Shown here piece after piece: positions 1 to 8,300 of a stretch of DNA of 23,237 nucleotides. Source of the DNA: Promethearchaeota archaeon (GTDB taxonomy: Archaea; Asgardarchaeota; Lokiarchaeia; Sigyniarchaeales; SOKP01); assembly GCA_030612905.1 (NCBI GenBank), contig JAUWNA010000003.1, positions 1 to 23,237 of the forward strand. The letters are read 5' to 3'. Numbering within the stretch: position 1 is the first letter of the stretch; every line of letters begins with the position of its first letter. Below the pieces are notes generated by a model. It was not told the DNA's origin. It saw only the letters and a list, made by a program, of their open reading frames with translations, and made no database searches. Made by a program: the position numbers and the translations under genes.

Positions 1-2
1 TT

Positions 3-1328
3 ATGAATTCAGAAGTTAATTATAGTAAAAAATATACATACATTTTTGTCTTCTTTTATCTCTGCGAAGGTTTTTCTCAAGGAATTCCATTTCTATTCTT
101 TCCTCAATATTTAGCCCATTTATTAGGTGGGTCGTATAACATTGCTATTTGGTTAGTCATATATTCAGTAGGAAACCTTCCTTGGGCGATTAAAATGATT
201 GTGGGATTGTTCAACGATAGGTGGGGCTCTAAAAAGTACGGCCAAAGATTCCCTTGGATATTTAGTTTCGGTATTTTTGGAGGAGTTTGGTGGCTAATGA
301 TGGCATTTTATCTACCGATTAATGAGATTTATCTTTGGGTGGCAATATATTACTTTATGACGCAAGTAGGAATGGCATTTGCCGATACAGCCTTAGATGG
401 TTTAATTCTGGACGTTACCCCTAAAGAAAAGTTAGCGCGGGTTCAAGGATATACATGGACAGTAATGTTTTTAGGTTATGGTGTAGGAGGAATGGGTTTG
501 GGCTATCTTTTTCTATTATTAGATATAGTACCAGTATTATTTATAGTGACAGGAATTTTAGTGATAATAGCTAGCGTCATTCCTTACCTTGTAAAAGAAC
601 CTCCTCTTGAAAAGATGACATCGAAGGAATTTGGACGGGAAGTACTAACAATTGTTACGAAAAAGCGAAATTGGAAAGTCTTTTTATATACCTTTTTGGC
701 AGGAATTCCTGTAATTATGATTTTAAATTTCTTTATGTATCTTGTTTTAATTGCCATGGGTATTATTGACGTCAGTGATACGTTGTTAACGATAACTGGA
801 GGAGGTGCTGTTGATTTACAAGGGTGGAGTTCGATATTTTATCTTGCTAATGGTGTAGGTATAGTTATCGGCTCTCTTGTTGCAGGCAAATTTGGTGACA
901 AAAGCCGCAAAAAGACTCTTACATACGTCTACTTAACATATATTCCAACATTTCTAATATTAGTCGTGCCTTTTGCATTATTAACTGGAGAAATTGCCCC
1001 GTTAATCTTTGGAATGCTCTTTCTGTTAGTTCTAGGTGCTCTTCAAAACGCTTTAACGGTAGTAAATCAAACAGTACGCGGAGATTTGTCTAAAAATTAC
1101 TATCCTAAACTGAAAAGTACATATTTTGCAACGTTAGTTTCACTAGCAAATTTGGGTCAAAATGTAGGTACAATTGTCGGTGCAGGTCTTTTTACTATTT
1201 TCGCATTGTTTACAAATAGCTTCAATACGATATTTTTCTTCGTTTCTGTTTTTTGCGCTGTTAGTTTGTTGGCAAGCTACTTAATATTTAGAAAAATCGA
1301 TCCTTCTGATTATGAGTTAAGAAGCTAA
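3..1328 (+). CDS. MFS permease, AmpG/BT1-like
   Basis: Predicted 12-helix inner-membrane transporter of 441 residues, almost entirely hydrophobic. The N-terminus (YLCEGFSQGIPFLFFPQYL, about residues 19-37) and the first cytoplasmic loop (NLPWAIKMIVGLFNDRWG, about 58-75, followed by KKYGQRFPW) resemble the AmpG/acetyl-CoA transporter/BT1 branch of the major facilitator superfamily. DTALDGLILDVTPKEKLARVQG (about 128-149) has the form of the loop 4-5 signature of that group. A second basic loop, KFGDKSRKK, lies between the two six-helix halves. The ATG at position 3 gives a complete-looking N-terminus, but only two bases precede it, so a further upstream start cannot be excluded. Substrate cannot be told from sequence; a peptidoglycan role as in bacterial AmpG would make no sense in an archaeon. 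A stem-loop plus T9 tract follows the stop. Confidence 0.85.
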   Translation: MNSEVNYSKKYTYIFVFFYLCEGFSQGIPFLFFPQYLAHLLGGSYNIAIWLVIYSVGNLPWAIKMIVGLFNDRWGSKKYGQRFPWIFSFGIFGGVWWLMMAFYLPINEIYLWVAIYYFMTQVGMAFADTALDGLILDVTPKEKLARVQGYTWTVMFLGYGVGGMGLGYLFLLLDIVPVLFIVTGILVIIASVIPYLVKEPPLEKMTSKEFGREVLTIVTKKRNWKVFLYTFLAGIPVIMILNFFMYLVLIAMGIIDVSDTLLTITGGGAVDLQGWSSIFYLANGVGIVIGSLVAGKFGDKSRKKTLTYVYLTYIPTFLILVVPFALLTGEIAPLIFGMLFLLVLGALQNALTVVNQTVRGDLSKNYYPKLKSTYFATLVSLANLGQNVGTIVGAGLFTIFALFTNSFNTIFFFVSVFCAVSLLASYLIFRKIDPSDYELRS

Positions 1329-1341
1329 GTTTGATAAAGAA

Positions 1342-1373
1342 TAAGATTAAATCTTAAATCTTTCTTTTTTTTT
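1342..1373 (+). terminator. Stem plus T-tract after the MFS gene
   Basis: A small inverted repeat (TAAGA / TCTTA around five bases, 1342-1356) is followed by an uninterrupted run of nine T at 1365-1373, starting 14 bases after the MFS stop codon. The T-run fits archaeal termination, which depends mainly on oligo-T in the coding strand; the stem is short and may be chance. Seen directly; function inferred. Confidence 0.5.
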
Positions 1374-1418
1374 AAAAATCAATTAAATACAAATAACAAA
1401 AATAATCAAAAGTTAATA

Positions 1419-1512
1419 AGCCTCCAGGGGGACTTGAACCCCCGACCTGCTGATATCTTGAACTTGAATAGGTTATACAAGTCAGCTGCTCTACGAACTA
1501 AGCCATGGAGGC
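1419..1512 (-). tRNA. tRNA-Thr (anticodon UGU) with a 21-nt intron
   Basis: Read on the minus strand, all four arms fold perfectly: acceptor GCCTCCA/TGGAGGC, D stem closed by GCT/AGC, anticodon stem GCTGA/TCAGC, and T stem GGGGG/CCCCC around TTCAAGT. Without the intron the anticodon loop is CTTGTAA, so positions 34-36 are TGT and the tRNA reads ACA (Thr). U73 as the discriminator base (position 1419) agrees with archaeal tRNA-Thr. CCA is not encoded. Total length is 94 = 73 + 21. A Tyr (GTA) reading would need a shifted anticodon stem and is rejected. The TATA-like stretch about 30-40 bases upstream (1541-1552) is the likely promoter. Confidence 0.95.
1455..1475 (-). other. tRNA intron with canonical BHB splice motif
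   Basis: The intron sits between tRNA positions 37 and 38, the canonical archaeal site. Exon bases 32-35 (CTTG) pair with intron CAAG to give the 4-bp central helix. It is flanked by 3-nt bulges TAT and ATA, each cut between its second and third base, and an outer AAC/GTT helix closes the intron loop. This is a textbook bulge-helix-bulge substrate for the archaeal tRNA splicing endonuclease. Confidence 0.9.
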
Positions 1513-1540
1513 CTATTAATTTTTATTAGTATATTAGATG

Positions 1541-1556
1541 ATATATATTAAAAACG
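1541..1556 (-). promoter_or_regulatory. TATA/BRE-like element of tRNA-Thr
   Basis: On the minus strand CGTTTTTAATATATAT lies about 29-44 bases before the tRNA 5' end. With a TSS a few bases upstream of the mature end, the TATA box would sit near -26, the usual archaeal distance. The region is AT-rich overall, so this rests on position more than on sequence. Confidence 0.45.
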
Positions 1557-1700
1557 AATTAATTATTAATTTTATGATTATGAGAAATCTAATATAAGAT
1601 TGGAGTTATAAACGCTAAAATTTGACATAAAAATAACTAAAAATATTTCTTAATTTTTATTATCCTTAAATTTATCTAGGATAGAAATCATTCAATTACT

Positions 1701-1898
1701 ATGGAAAAATGCACTTTTTGCGGTACACCAACTTCCTTTAAGTTTGCGGGAGAAGGACAATATAATGGGAACTTTGTTTGCCCTAAATGCCAATCAGAAA
1801 ATTTTAACACTAATTTTAATACTGGCTGTGCTGATCTTATTATTTCAAATGATTTCATCAAAGTTTTTTATAAATCAATACTAATTTTGCCATTTTAA
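1701..1898 (+). CDS. Small zinc-ribbon-like hypothetical protein
   Basis: 65 residues starting at ATG. Two CxxC knuckles (C4-C7 in KCTFCG and C27-C30 in VCPKCQ), 20 residues apart, form a probable zinc ribbon. The rest is polar, then a short hydrophobic C-terminus (VFYKSILILPF). There is no clear Shine-Dalgarno; an AT-rich TATA-like stretch (CTTAAATTTAT) lies roughly 25-35 bases before the ATG, which would suit a leaderless mRNA. The stop codon is inside a perfect 10-bp inverted repeat. I do not recognise a family. It could be a free-standing zinc ribbon of unknown role or the N-terminal remnant of a longer protein. Confidence 0.45.
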   Translation: MEKCTFCGTPTSFKFAGEGQYNGNFVCPKCQSENFNTNFNTGCADLIISNDFIKVFYKSILILPF

Positions 1899-1914
1899 CA
1901 GTTGAAAATGGCAA
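1887..1914. repeat. Perfect 10-bp inverted repeat over a stop codon
   Basis: TTGCCATTTT (1887-1896) and AAAATGGCAA (1905-1914) are exact reverse complements separated by 8 bases. The left arm encodes the last residues of the zinc-ribbon protein. It could act as an RNA hairpin terminator or as a protein-binding palindrome. No T-tract follows directly, which argues against a plain intrinsic terminator. Confidence 0.6.
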
Positions 1915-1998
1915 CACAAAATGTTAAATGTAAACTTTACTTTTTCATTAATTAGATTATTAAGCTTCTATATTATTGAAAAGGAGTTGTAATTTAGT

Positions 1999-2346
1999 TT
2001 GTTTACTAAAGAAGACGTTGAGATTTTAGCCTATCAAAGGTATAAAACGGGTGAAAATTACGATAATTCAGTTTGGTACCTTGCTGAACTATGCGTAAAG
2101 ATTAATAATAATGTGAAGAATGGGTACGATATTAAACCACTTGAAACAGATAATTTGGTGTTATTGTTAAATGAAAATGTTGATGGGGAACTACTCAAAG
2201 CCACTAAAGATGAAATTAAAGAGTTAGCTGAATTTATTTCCAACGCACATCCTGAAAAGAGCAAACTTCATTTTTTTATAGCTGAAAAGCAATTACTACT
2301 TTCTGAAATTTCAAAGATTATTAAAGAAAATAGAAAAAACCATTAA
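1999..2346 (+). CDS. Hypothetical protein, 115 aa, TTG start
   Basis: No ATG or GTG is available: an in-frame TAA stands at 1990-1992, so TTG at 1999 is the only usual start. AAGGAG at 1981-1986 is a good Shine-Dalgarno sequence but 12 bases away, a long spacing. The protein is soluble, helical and mixed in charge. Its first third (ILAYQRYKTGENYDNSVWYLAEL) loosely recalls the short DUF2934-type helix pattern, too weakly to assign. The last 40 residues (KLHFFIAEKQLLLSEISKIIKEN) look like a long amphipathic helix. It ends 24 bases from the convergent tldE gene. Function unknown. Confidence 0.6.
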   Translation: MFTKEDVEILAYQRYKTGENYDNSVWYLAELCVKINNNVKNGYDIKPLETDNLVLLLNENVDGELLKATKDEIKELAEFISNAHPEKSKLHFFIAEKQLLLSEISKIIKENRKNH

Positions 2347-2370
2347 CCCAAGCAATATAGAAAAGTTTGC

Positions 2371-3747
2371 TTACTGAGTTGCTGCAGTAATGGTACAATC
2401 ATTTACTTTTATAGTTGGTGAGAATGTTGGGGTTTCTACTTCCCACCAATAAATTTGTTGAACATCCTTACCTATTGCTGAAATATTTGAACAAATTCTC
2501 AGTAAATTATCAGATAAACGAAGTTTTCTTACTGGTTTTTTAATTTCACCGTTTTCAATAAGAAACATACCATCTCGGGGTATCGTTGAAAATAAACCAT
2601 CCATCATATTTGTGAAACGAGTGTACCAATTAGAAGTTAAATAGATAGTAGGTTTTTTACATTCGGCAATAATCTCTTCTAAAGTATAATTTCCTCCGCT
2701 GATAACCATATTAGAGGGTCCAGGTGCTAGGAATTTTGAACCAATCCCGAAGTCGAAAAATATTGAACTACCTGTATTTTCTGCTTGCTCCATCTTGCTT
2801 GTTGATGTATTGTGAAGTAGTCCTTCAAGAATTCCATTTGTAAATATTGGTGTTTTACCCGTAGGCGTGCCCTCTACGTCAAAAGGACGACTTCCTAATC
2901 CATTATCAAGTAAAGCATTATCTACTACGGTAAAATTTTCAGAAGCAATTTGCTTTCCAATATGTTTGTTTTTAAGAGGACTCATACCAATCATAATTTT
3001 AAGGGGATTTACACCATCAAAAACTTGACCTAAAACATTAGCCGCAACTGTAGGGCTCATTATGACATCAAATTTTCCTGGATGACCCTGCGTACCTCCT
3101 ACTGCCATTTTAGCGATTTCACCAGCTTTAGGACCAACTTGAATAAATTTGTTTTCAACTCCCGAAAGATTTCTATTACAAACAATTCCTTGTCCACTGC
3201 TTTCAGCATCAACAAAGGATCGGATTGTAAATCGGTAGTACGAGCCATCGTAAGAGCCTTTATTTCCATAATTAGTCAGTAATTCTGTTTTAGAGTACCC
3301 AAAGTAAAGTACTCCTGCAACTTTTTTAGCCCCACTTTCCAAGGATGTTTGTATCGCTGCGTTGACAAGTTCTGGCGCTTTTTCTGAAAAGTTCGTTATT
3401 TTTGAGTCAAAGATTTGATCTAACTTTTTATATGTCTGTAAGTTACTTTCCATCCCATTGTAAAGAAAACTTTCTGGCAGCTTCAAAAGAAATTTAGATG
3501 CTTTTACAATAGTATTTCTGATTTTCGTTGGAGTTGGTGCTTCTATATTGATCTGAGTCGTTCTTTTTCCTTTAGCAAGAAAAAGTTCCAAAATATCATT
3601 ATTCCATATCTTAGAATTATCTATCAAAGAATTTGAAAACCTTATTTGGTATGTTTTCCCCTTGATTCTTTGAGCAATTACCTCGTCAATATTTTCTTTT
3701 TGGGCAACATCAATGGCGACTTTAAGAAAATCTTCATTTTCAATCAT
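2371..3747 (-). CDS. tldE: TldE/PmbA-type subunit of the TldD-TldE metalloprotease
   Basis: 458 residues of the TldD/PmbA family (peptidase U62). In E. coli TldD and TldE form a heterodimer that cleaves unfolded peptides, for example the microcin B17 leader and CcdA. This subunit lacks the HExxxH metal site and has the family C-terminal layout: an IYLTSNWYTRFTNMMDGLFST stretch and FLIENGEIKKPVRKLRLSDNLL, the usual strand-turn region of PmbA. The upstream tldD stop overlaps this ATG by 4 bases (ATGA). A perfect GGAGGT at 3756-3761, which is also the last Gly-Gly codons of tldD, lies 8 bases before it, so the two are translationally coupled. Function by homology; natural substrate unknown. Confidence 0.9.
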   Translation of the reverse strand: MIENEDFLKVAIDVAQKENIDEVIAQRIKGKTYQIRFSNSLIDNSKIWNNDILELFLAKGKRTTQINIEAPTPTKIRNTIVKASKFLLKLPESFLYNGMESNLQTYKKLDQIFDSKITNFSEKAPELVNAAIQTSLESGAKKVAGVLYFGYSKTELLTNYGNKGSYDGSYYRFTIRSFVDAESSGQGIVCNRNLSGVENKFIQVGPKAGEIAKMAVGGTQGHPGKFDVIMSPTVAANVLGQVFDGVNPLKIMIGMSPLKNKHIGKQIASENFTVVDNALLDNGLGSRPFDVEGTPTGKTPIFTNGILEGLLHNTSTSKMEQAENTGSSIFFDFGIGSKFLAPGPSNMVISGGNYTLEEIIAECKKPTIYLTSNWYTRFTNMMDGLFSTIPRDGMFLIENGEIKKPVRKLRLSDNLLRICSNISAIGKDVQQIYWWEVETPTFSPTIKVNDCTITAATQ

Positions 3748-5192
3748 TTGTTTTTACCTCCTAAGTTTATATTTCTTAATCGGACATGTGGTCCTCCTAA
3801 CCACACAGGGACTCCTTGCATTGGTTCACCTTTTCCACAATAACCATGGGGCGAATTGAATTCTTTAGAAACAGCATCAACATTCCCTAGAATACCAAAT
3901 GTAGTTAATTCAAGAATGGGTCGACGAATCATCGTATCAGTTATTTCCCCGTTTTCGATTAAATATACTTCAAGACCAACGTATTTACTTTGAAAACGGC
4001 GGTCATCGATGTTCCATTCAGTAAAACTTTTCATGTAAATTCCTGTTTTAATATCTTCAAATAATTCTTCAAATGTAAAATCTCCAGGAGCAAAATATGT
4101 ATTAGCCATACGAATAATAGGCTCTCTTTTATAATTAATTGCCCGTGCCGCAGCATTAGATTTAGTGTTATATCTACTAGCATATTCGCGGTTTAGAAGC
4201 AATTCATTCAACATACCCTTTTTTATTAAATAACGCGGACGGGCTTTCACACACTCATCATCGTAAAGATAAAAACCAGAATTTCCAGGACGAGTTGGGT
4301 CGTCAATTATAGTGACTTCATCTCTTCCTATTTTAATATCACCGAGATTCCCTTTTTGTATTAGGTCTAAATAAAATGATTCTCCTGCTTGCGCGCCTTC
4401 TCGCCCTAAAATTCGATCAGCTTCACTAGGATGACCTACATTTTCATGAGCCATTATTCCAGCAACCTCACCACTAATAACGACATCAACTTCATTTAGA
4501 TTCGTTTCGATTGCGTTTCGAGCAGCTTTCACTAAACACTTATTATCGTCTAAAATTTTTTCAACCACATTTTCTTCATCAATCCATTCCCATCCGCTCG
4601 TTCCCCCTAAGTTTAACATTCTTTGTTCTCCTCCAGCTTTCCCTTTAGCCGTATTGAAAGATACTGTAGAGATTATTGAATTTTCAGATTCAACTTTTGA
4701 ACCTTCACTATTAACAATATATTTTTCATCGGAATATAGGTCCAATATAAAAGTCCTAGTAGGTAATTTAAATCGAAATTCTTTATTCAAAATTTTATCT
4801 ATACCAATCATAAATTTCTGTTTTTCTTCAACTGAAATATCCTCAAACTTTATCTTTACAGGCGTCTTCCATTTTGCTTGAACAACCTTTTCATCTGAAA
4901 ATGTTATTGGTGTTTTTCTTTTACTAGCTTTAGCTAATTTTATCGCTTCTTCAATCACATCTTCAATAGTGTTTTTAGCTAAATTTGCTGTAGAACAAAA
5001 ACCCATTCCTCCATTAGCAAGAACTCGAATTGCAATTCCACTTGAGTAAGTAATCCCCCCACTAAGTATAATGCCATTTCTCGAGGCATAACTTTCATCT
5101 CTTGAATCGACAACTCTTGCTTCGATATAGGATGCCCCATGGGAAACACCATAATTTACCGCAAAATCTGCTATATCTTTTCCATTCTCCAT
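3744..5192 (-). CDS. tldD: TldD-type catalytic subunit of the TldD-TldE metalloprotease
   Basis: Zinc protease subunit of family U62. The signature HENVGHPSEADR contains the metal-binding HExxxH (H249, E250, H254 counted from the ATG at 5192). The C-terminus has the conserved YCGKGEPMQGVPVWLGGPH block that closes TldD proteins. The N-terminal repeat-type domain (ADFAVNYGVSHGASYIEARVVDSR) is intact. I chose ATG at 5192 because the family pattern begins just after it; an in-frame TTG at 5234 would add 14 basic residues (MSLIFKKVKNEKFI) with no better ribosome site. The gene is divergent from polB across a short AT-rich gap and overlaps tldE by 4 bases. No obvious peptide substrate is encoded beside it. 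Confidence 0.9.
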   Translation of the reverse strand: MENGKDIADFAVNYGVSHGASYIEARVVDSRDESYASRNGIILSGGITYSSGIAIRVLANGGMGFCSTANLAKNTIEDVIEEAIKLAKASKRKTPITFSDEKVVQAKWKTPVKIKFEDISVEEKQKFMIGIDKILNKEFRFKLPTRTFILDLYSDEKYIVNSEGSKVESENSIISTVSFNTAKGKAGGEQRMLNLGGTSGWEWIDEENVVEKILDDNKCLVKAARNAIETNLNEVDVVISGEVAGIMAHENVGHPSEADRILGREGAQAGESFYLDLIQKGNLGDIKIGRDEVTIIDDPTRPGNSGFYLYDDECVKARPRYLIKKGMLNELLLNREYASRYNTKSNAAARAINYKREPIIRMANTYFAPGDFTFEELFEDIKTGIYMKSFTEWNIDDRRFQSKYVGLEVYLIENGEITDTMIRRPILELTTFGILGNVDAVSKEFNSPHGYCGKGEPMQGVPVWLGGPHVRLRNINLGGKNK

Positions 5193-5263
5193 TATAAATT
5201 TCTCGTTTTTTACTTTTTTAAATATTAAACTCAAAATAAGTGAGATTAAAATCTATATTGTAA

Positions 5264-5282
5264 TATTTAATAATATTAAATA
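5264..5282. promoter_or_regulatory. AT palindrome in the divergent tldD/polB promoter region
   Basis: TATTTAATAATATTAAATA is a perfect palindrome (9-bp arms, one central base) in the gap between the divergent tldD and polB genes. Its arms resemble TATA boxes in both directions. Centred about 29 bases before the polB TTG, it would give a nearly leaderless polB mRNA. It may be a shared TBP site or an operator. The surroundings are very AT-rich, so chance similarity is possible. Confidence 0.4.
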
Positions 5283-5301
5283 GATTAATTTAAATTATTT
5301 T

Positions 5302-8300
5302 TTGGTTGTTAAATTGCCAAGTCCAAGAAAAAAAAAGCCCATTGATGACAAACAAAAATCTCTCTTTTCTTTCGTCGAGGAAACACAACCTCAAACGAAA
5401 AAAATAGAACCTGACTTTAAAAAGCTAGAAGATTCTAAAGAAAAAGAAGTAATAGAGGTGGAGCAAACTAAAATAGAACCGGAACCGAAGCCAAAGAAAG
5501 TTCCACAAAAACTCTATTTCAAAACAAAAAGCCATAATTTTGGTTTAAAAGAAGGTAATATTCCCTTACAAAAGGTTCTTAGAGAATCTGTAAGTTCGAA
5601 GTACCTTAGATATTTAATTGAAAAGGGAGACATCGTCGAAAATTTAGAAAGAGGATTACTTTTAGATGTGGATTATGATGGAGGTCAAAATAAAGCTTAC
5701 TGTAAATTTTACGATTTGGATAACGACGATATCAAGATATGGATAGATACCACCGACCATGAACCTTATTGCTTAAGCAAAGAACCAATTTCAGAATTAG
5801 AAAAATTAACTTACTTAGAAAAAACAGGGAAAACGAATAAACTTGTTGATTACCAAGGATTTAAAAGGTTCGAAGAAATAAAGCGTTTTGAACTGCTTAG
5901 CGATAAAGAAATAAATATAACGAAGATATATGGCAAGACACCTATAGATATAGGAGGTTCTGGAACGAACATCAAAAATATCTTAGGGGAAAACAAAATA
6001 AAAGCTTATGAGGCAAACATAAGATACCATTTAAATTATATTTTTGATAGGCAGTTAATTCCCGGATTAATTTATCGAATTAATAACGGAAAACTTGAAA
6101 AGATTGATTATAAAAAGAGCACAGAAGAAACTAAAAAATTGTCAGGCGAATTAAAAGAGATATTTAAAAATGAAGCACCTGAAATGCGAGAATTTTCTGA
6201 GAAATTTATAGACATTTTCGTTACGCCAATTCCCGATGTGAAACGGTTAGCGATGGATATTGAAATTAAAGTCGGAAAAAACGATTATACGATTCCCGAC
6301 CCTCGCCTTGCGGCCCGAGAAATAATTAGCATATCATTTGTGGCTTCTGATGGTTTAAAATTGGTGTATATATTAGAACGTGAAGGTTTTAGTTTCAACA
6401 AACTCCATGAAAGTTTCCCTAACGATGCTAAATTATATTTCTTTAAAACCGAAAAGGAGTTGTTGGTTGAAAGCTTTAGAATTTTGTGGGATTACCCTGT
6501 AGTTATTACTTTCAATGGAGATAATTTTGATTTAAGTTACATGTTTCACAGAGCAAATAATTTAAAAATCGATAGAGATTTAAATCCAATTCATGTAAAA
6601 AGAGGTTTTGGAATAATGTCGAAAACAGAATGTGACTTAAGAAAAGGCGTTCACATTGATGTTTTTAACTTTTTCTTTAATAGAAGTATTTCTGGTTATG
6701 CATTTAGCGGAGCTTATCAAAGTGCTTCTTTAAATTCCATAAGTGCCGCGTTGTTAGGCGAAGAAAAATACGCACACGAAGAAGAAATCCATGACATGGA
6801 TTACGGGACTCTAGCTTGGTATAATCTTAAAGATTCAATATTAACACTTGAATTAACTAGGTTTAACAATTCGTTAGTCTGGAATTTGATCATTTTACTA
6901 TGTAGGATTACAAAAATGCCAATTCACGATATGGTACGACGGCAAATTTCAACCTGGATACAAAACATTTTTTTCTTCGAACATCGTCGCAAAGAATTTC
7001 TCATCCCTAGAAAATCCGAGATTTCAGATTCTAAGAAAGGCGGTAAATTGATGTCGAAATTTTTCGACGGTAAATTTCAAGGCGCGTATGTTATTCAACC
7101 CGTTCCTGGAATTCATTTTGATGTGGTAGTTATGGATTTCGCGAGCCTTTATCCTTCAATCATAAAAGAATTTAATTTGTCCTACGAAACTGTTCTTTGT
7201 CCTCATAAAGACGACGAAGACAACCTTGTTAAAGGAACTCCTTATCATATATGTACTCATAAAATGGGAATATTTGCTTATGTAGTTGGTTTCTTCCGAG
7301 ATACCAGAGTAAAATACTTTAAACCAAAATCGGCTGATAAAACCTTAACTCAAAAACAGCGTAGTTATTACTATACAATCCAACAAGCGCTCAAAGTGTT
7401 TATAAATGCAAGCTATGGCGTATTTGGTTCCAAAAACTTCCCCTTGTATTGTTCACCTGTTGCCGAAAGCACAACAGGAATTGGACAATACTCCATAAAA
7501 CAGACGATAAAGAAAGCTGAACAATTAGGCGTAGAAGTTTTATATGGGGATAGTATAATTGGAGATCGCTGTATAGTAATAAAACATGATGATTTTGTGG
7601 ATGTTATTCCAATTGAAAAACTTTGGATTAATTGCAAACAAGATACTAAATCAATTAATGAAAAAGAAGTTAAATTTCCAGAATCTATTTATACTCTAAG
7701 TAAGGATGGAAAATGGCAATTAATTAAAGAGATAATTCGCCATAAAACAAATAAAAAAATATATAGAGTCAATCAAAAAAATGGAGAAACAATTTGCACT
7801 GAAGATCATTCCTTAATATCTGAAGATTTAGAGGAAATCAAACCTACCGAAATTCAAAATAAAAAAATATTATATTTAGAACAAGTTCCATTAAATAATC
7901 ATAGTACTCCTGAAATAATTGATTTATATCCATTAATTAATCATTTTTCTTTTAAAATTGATTATAAAAACAAGAAAAAAATAAATCAATGGTGGACTGA
8001 AGACGATTATATGTGGTTTGGTTGGACAAATAGAAAAGATCAGAAAAAGATCAAAAAGTTCTGCAAATTATCGGATTTATGCAAATTACTTGGAATATAC
8101 ATCGCTGATGGGCATTCATCTTTTCATAAAGGTAAATATGGATACAAAGCTACTTGTGGGATATCAAGTAAAAATATAGCTTTTCTAGATGAAATTAAAG
8201 ATCTAATTGAAAAAATCAATATCAATTACAAATTTGAAATAATAAGGACTTCTAAAGGAATTAGAACTATTAATAAATATTCTTATGAAGATACTACACA

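Noticed and set aside
1455..1479. Reading the tRNA as tRNA-Tyr (GTA).
   Set aside because: The 5-bp anticodon stem fixes the loop so that TGT is at 34-36; U73 and a G1-C72 pair also fit Thr, not archaeal Tyr.
5193..5234. TTG at 5234 as the tldD start.
   Set aside because: It adds a 14-residue basic stretch outside the family pattern and has no ribosome site; ATG 5192 is preferred, though not proven.
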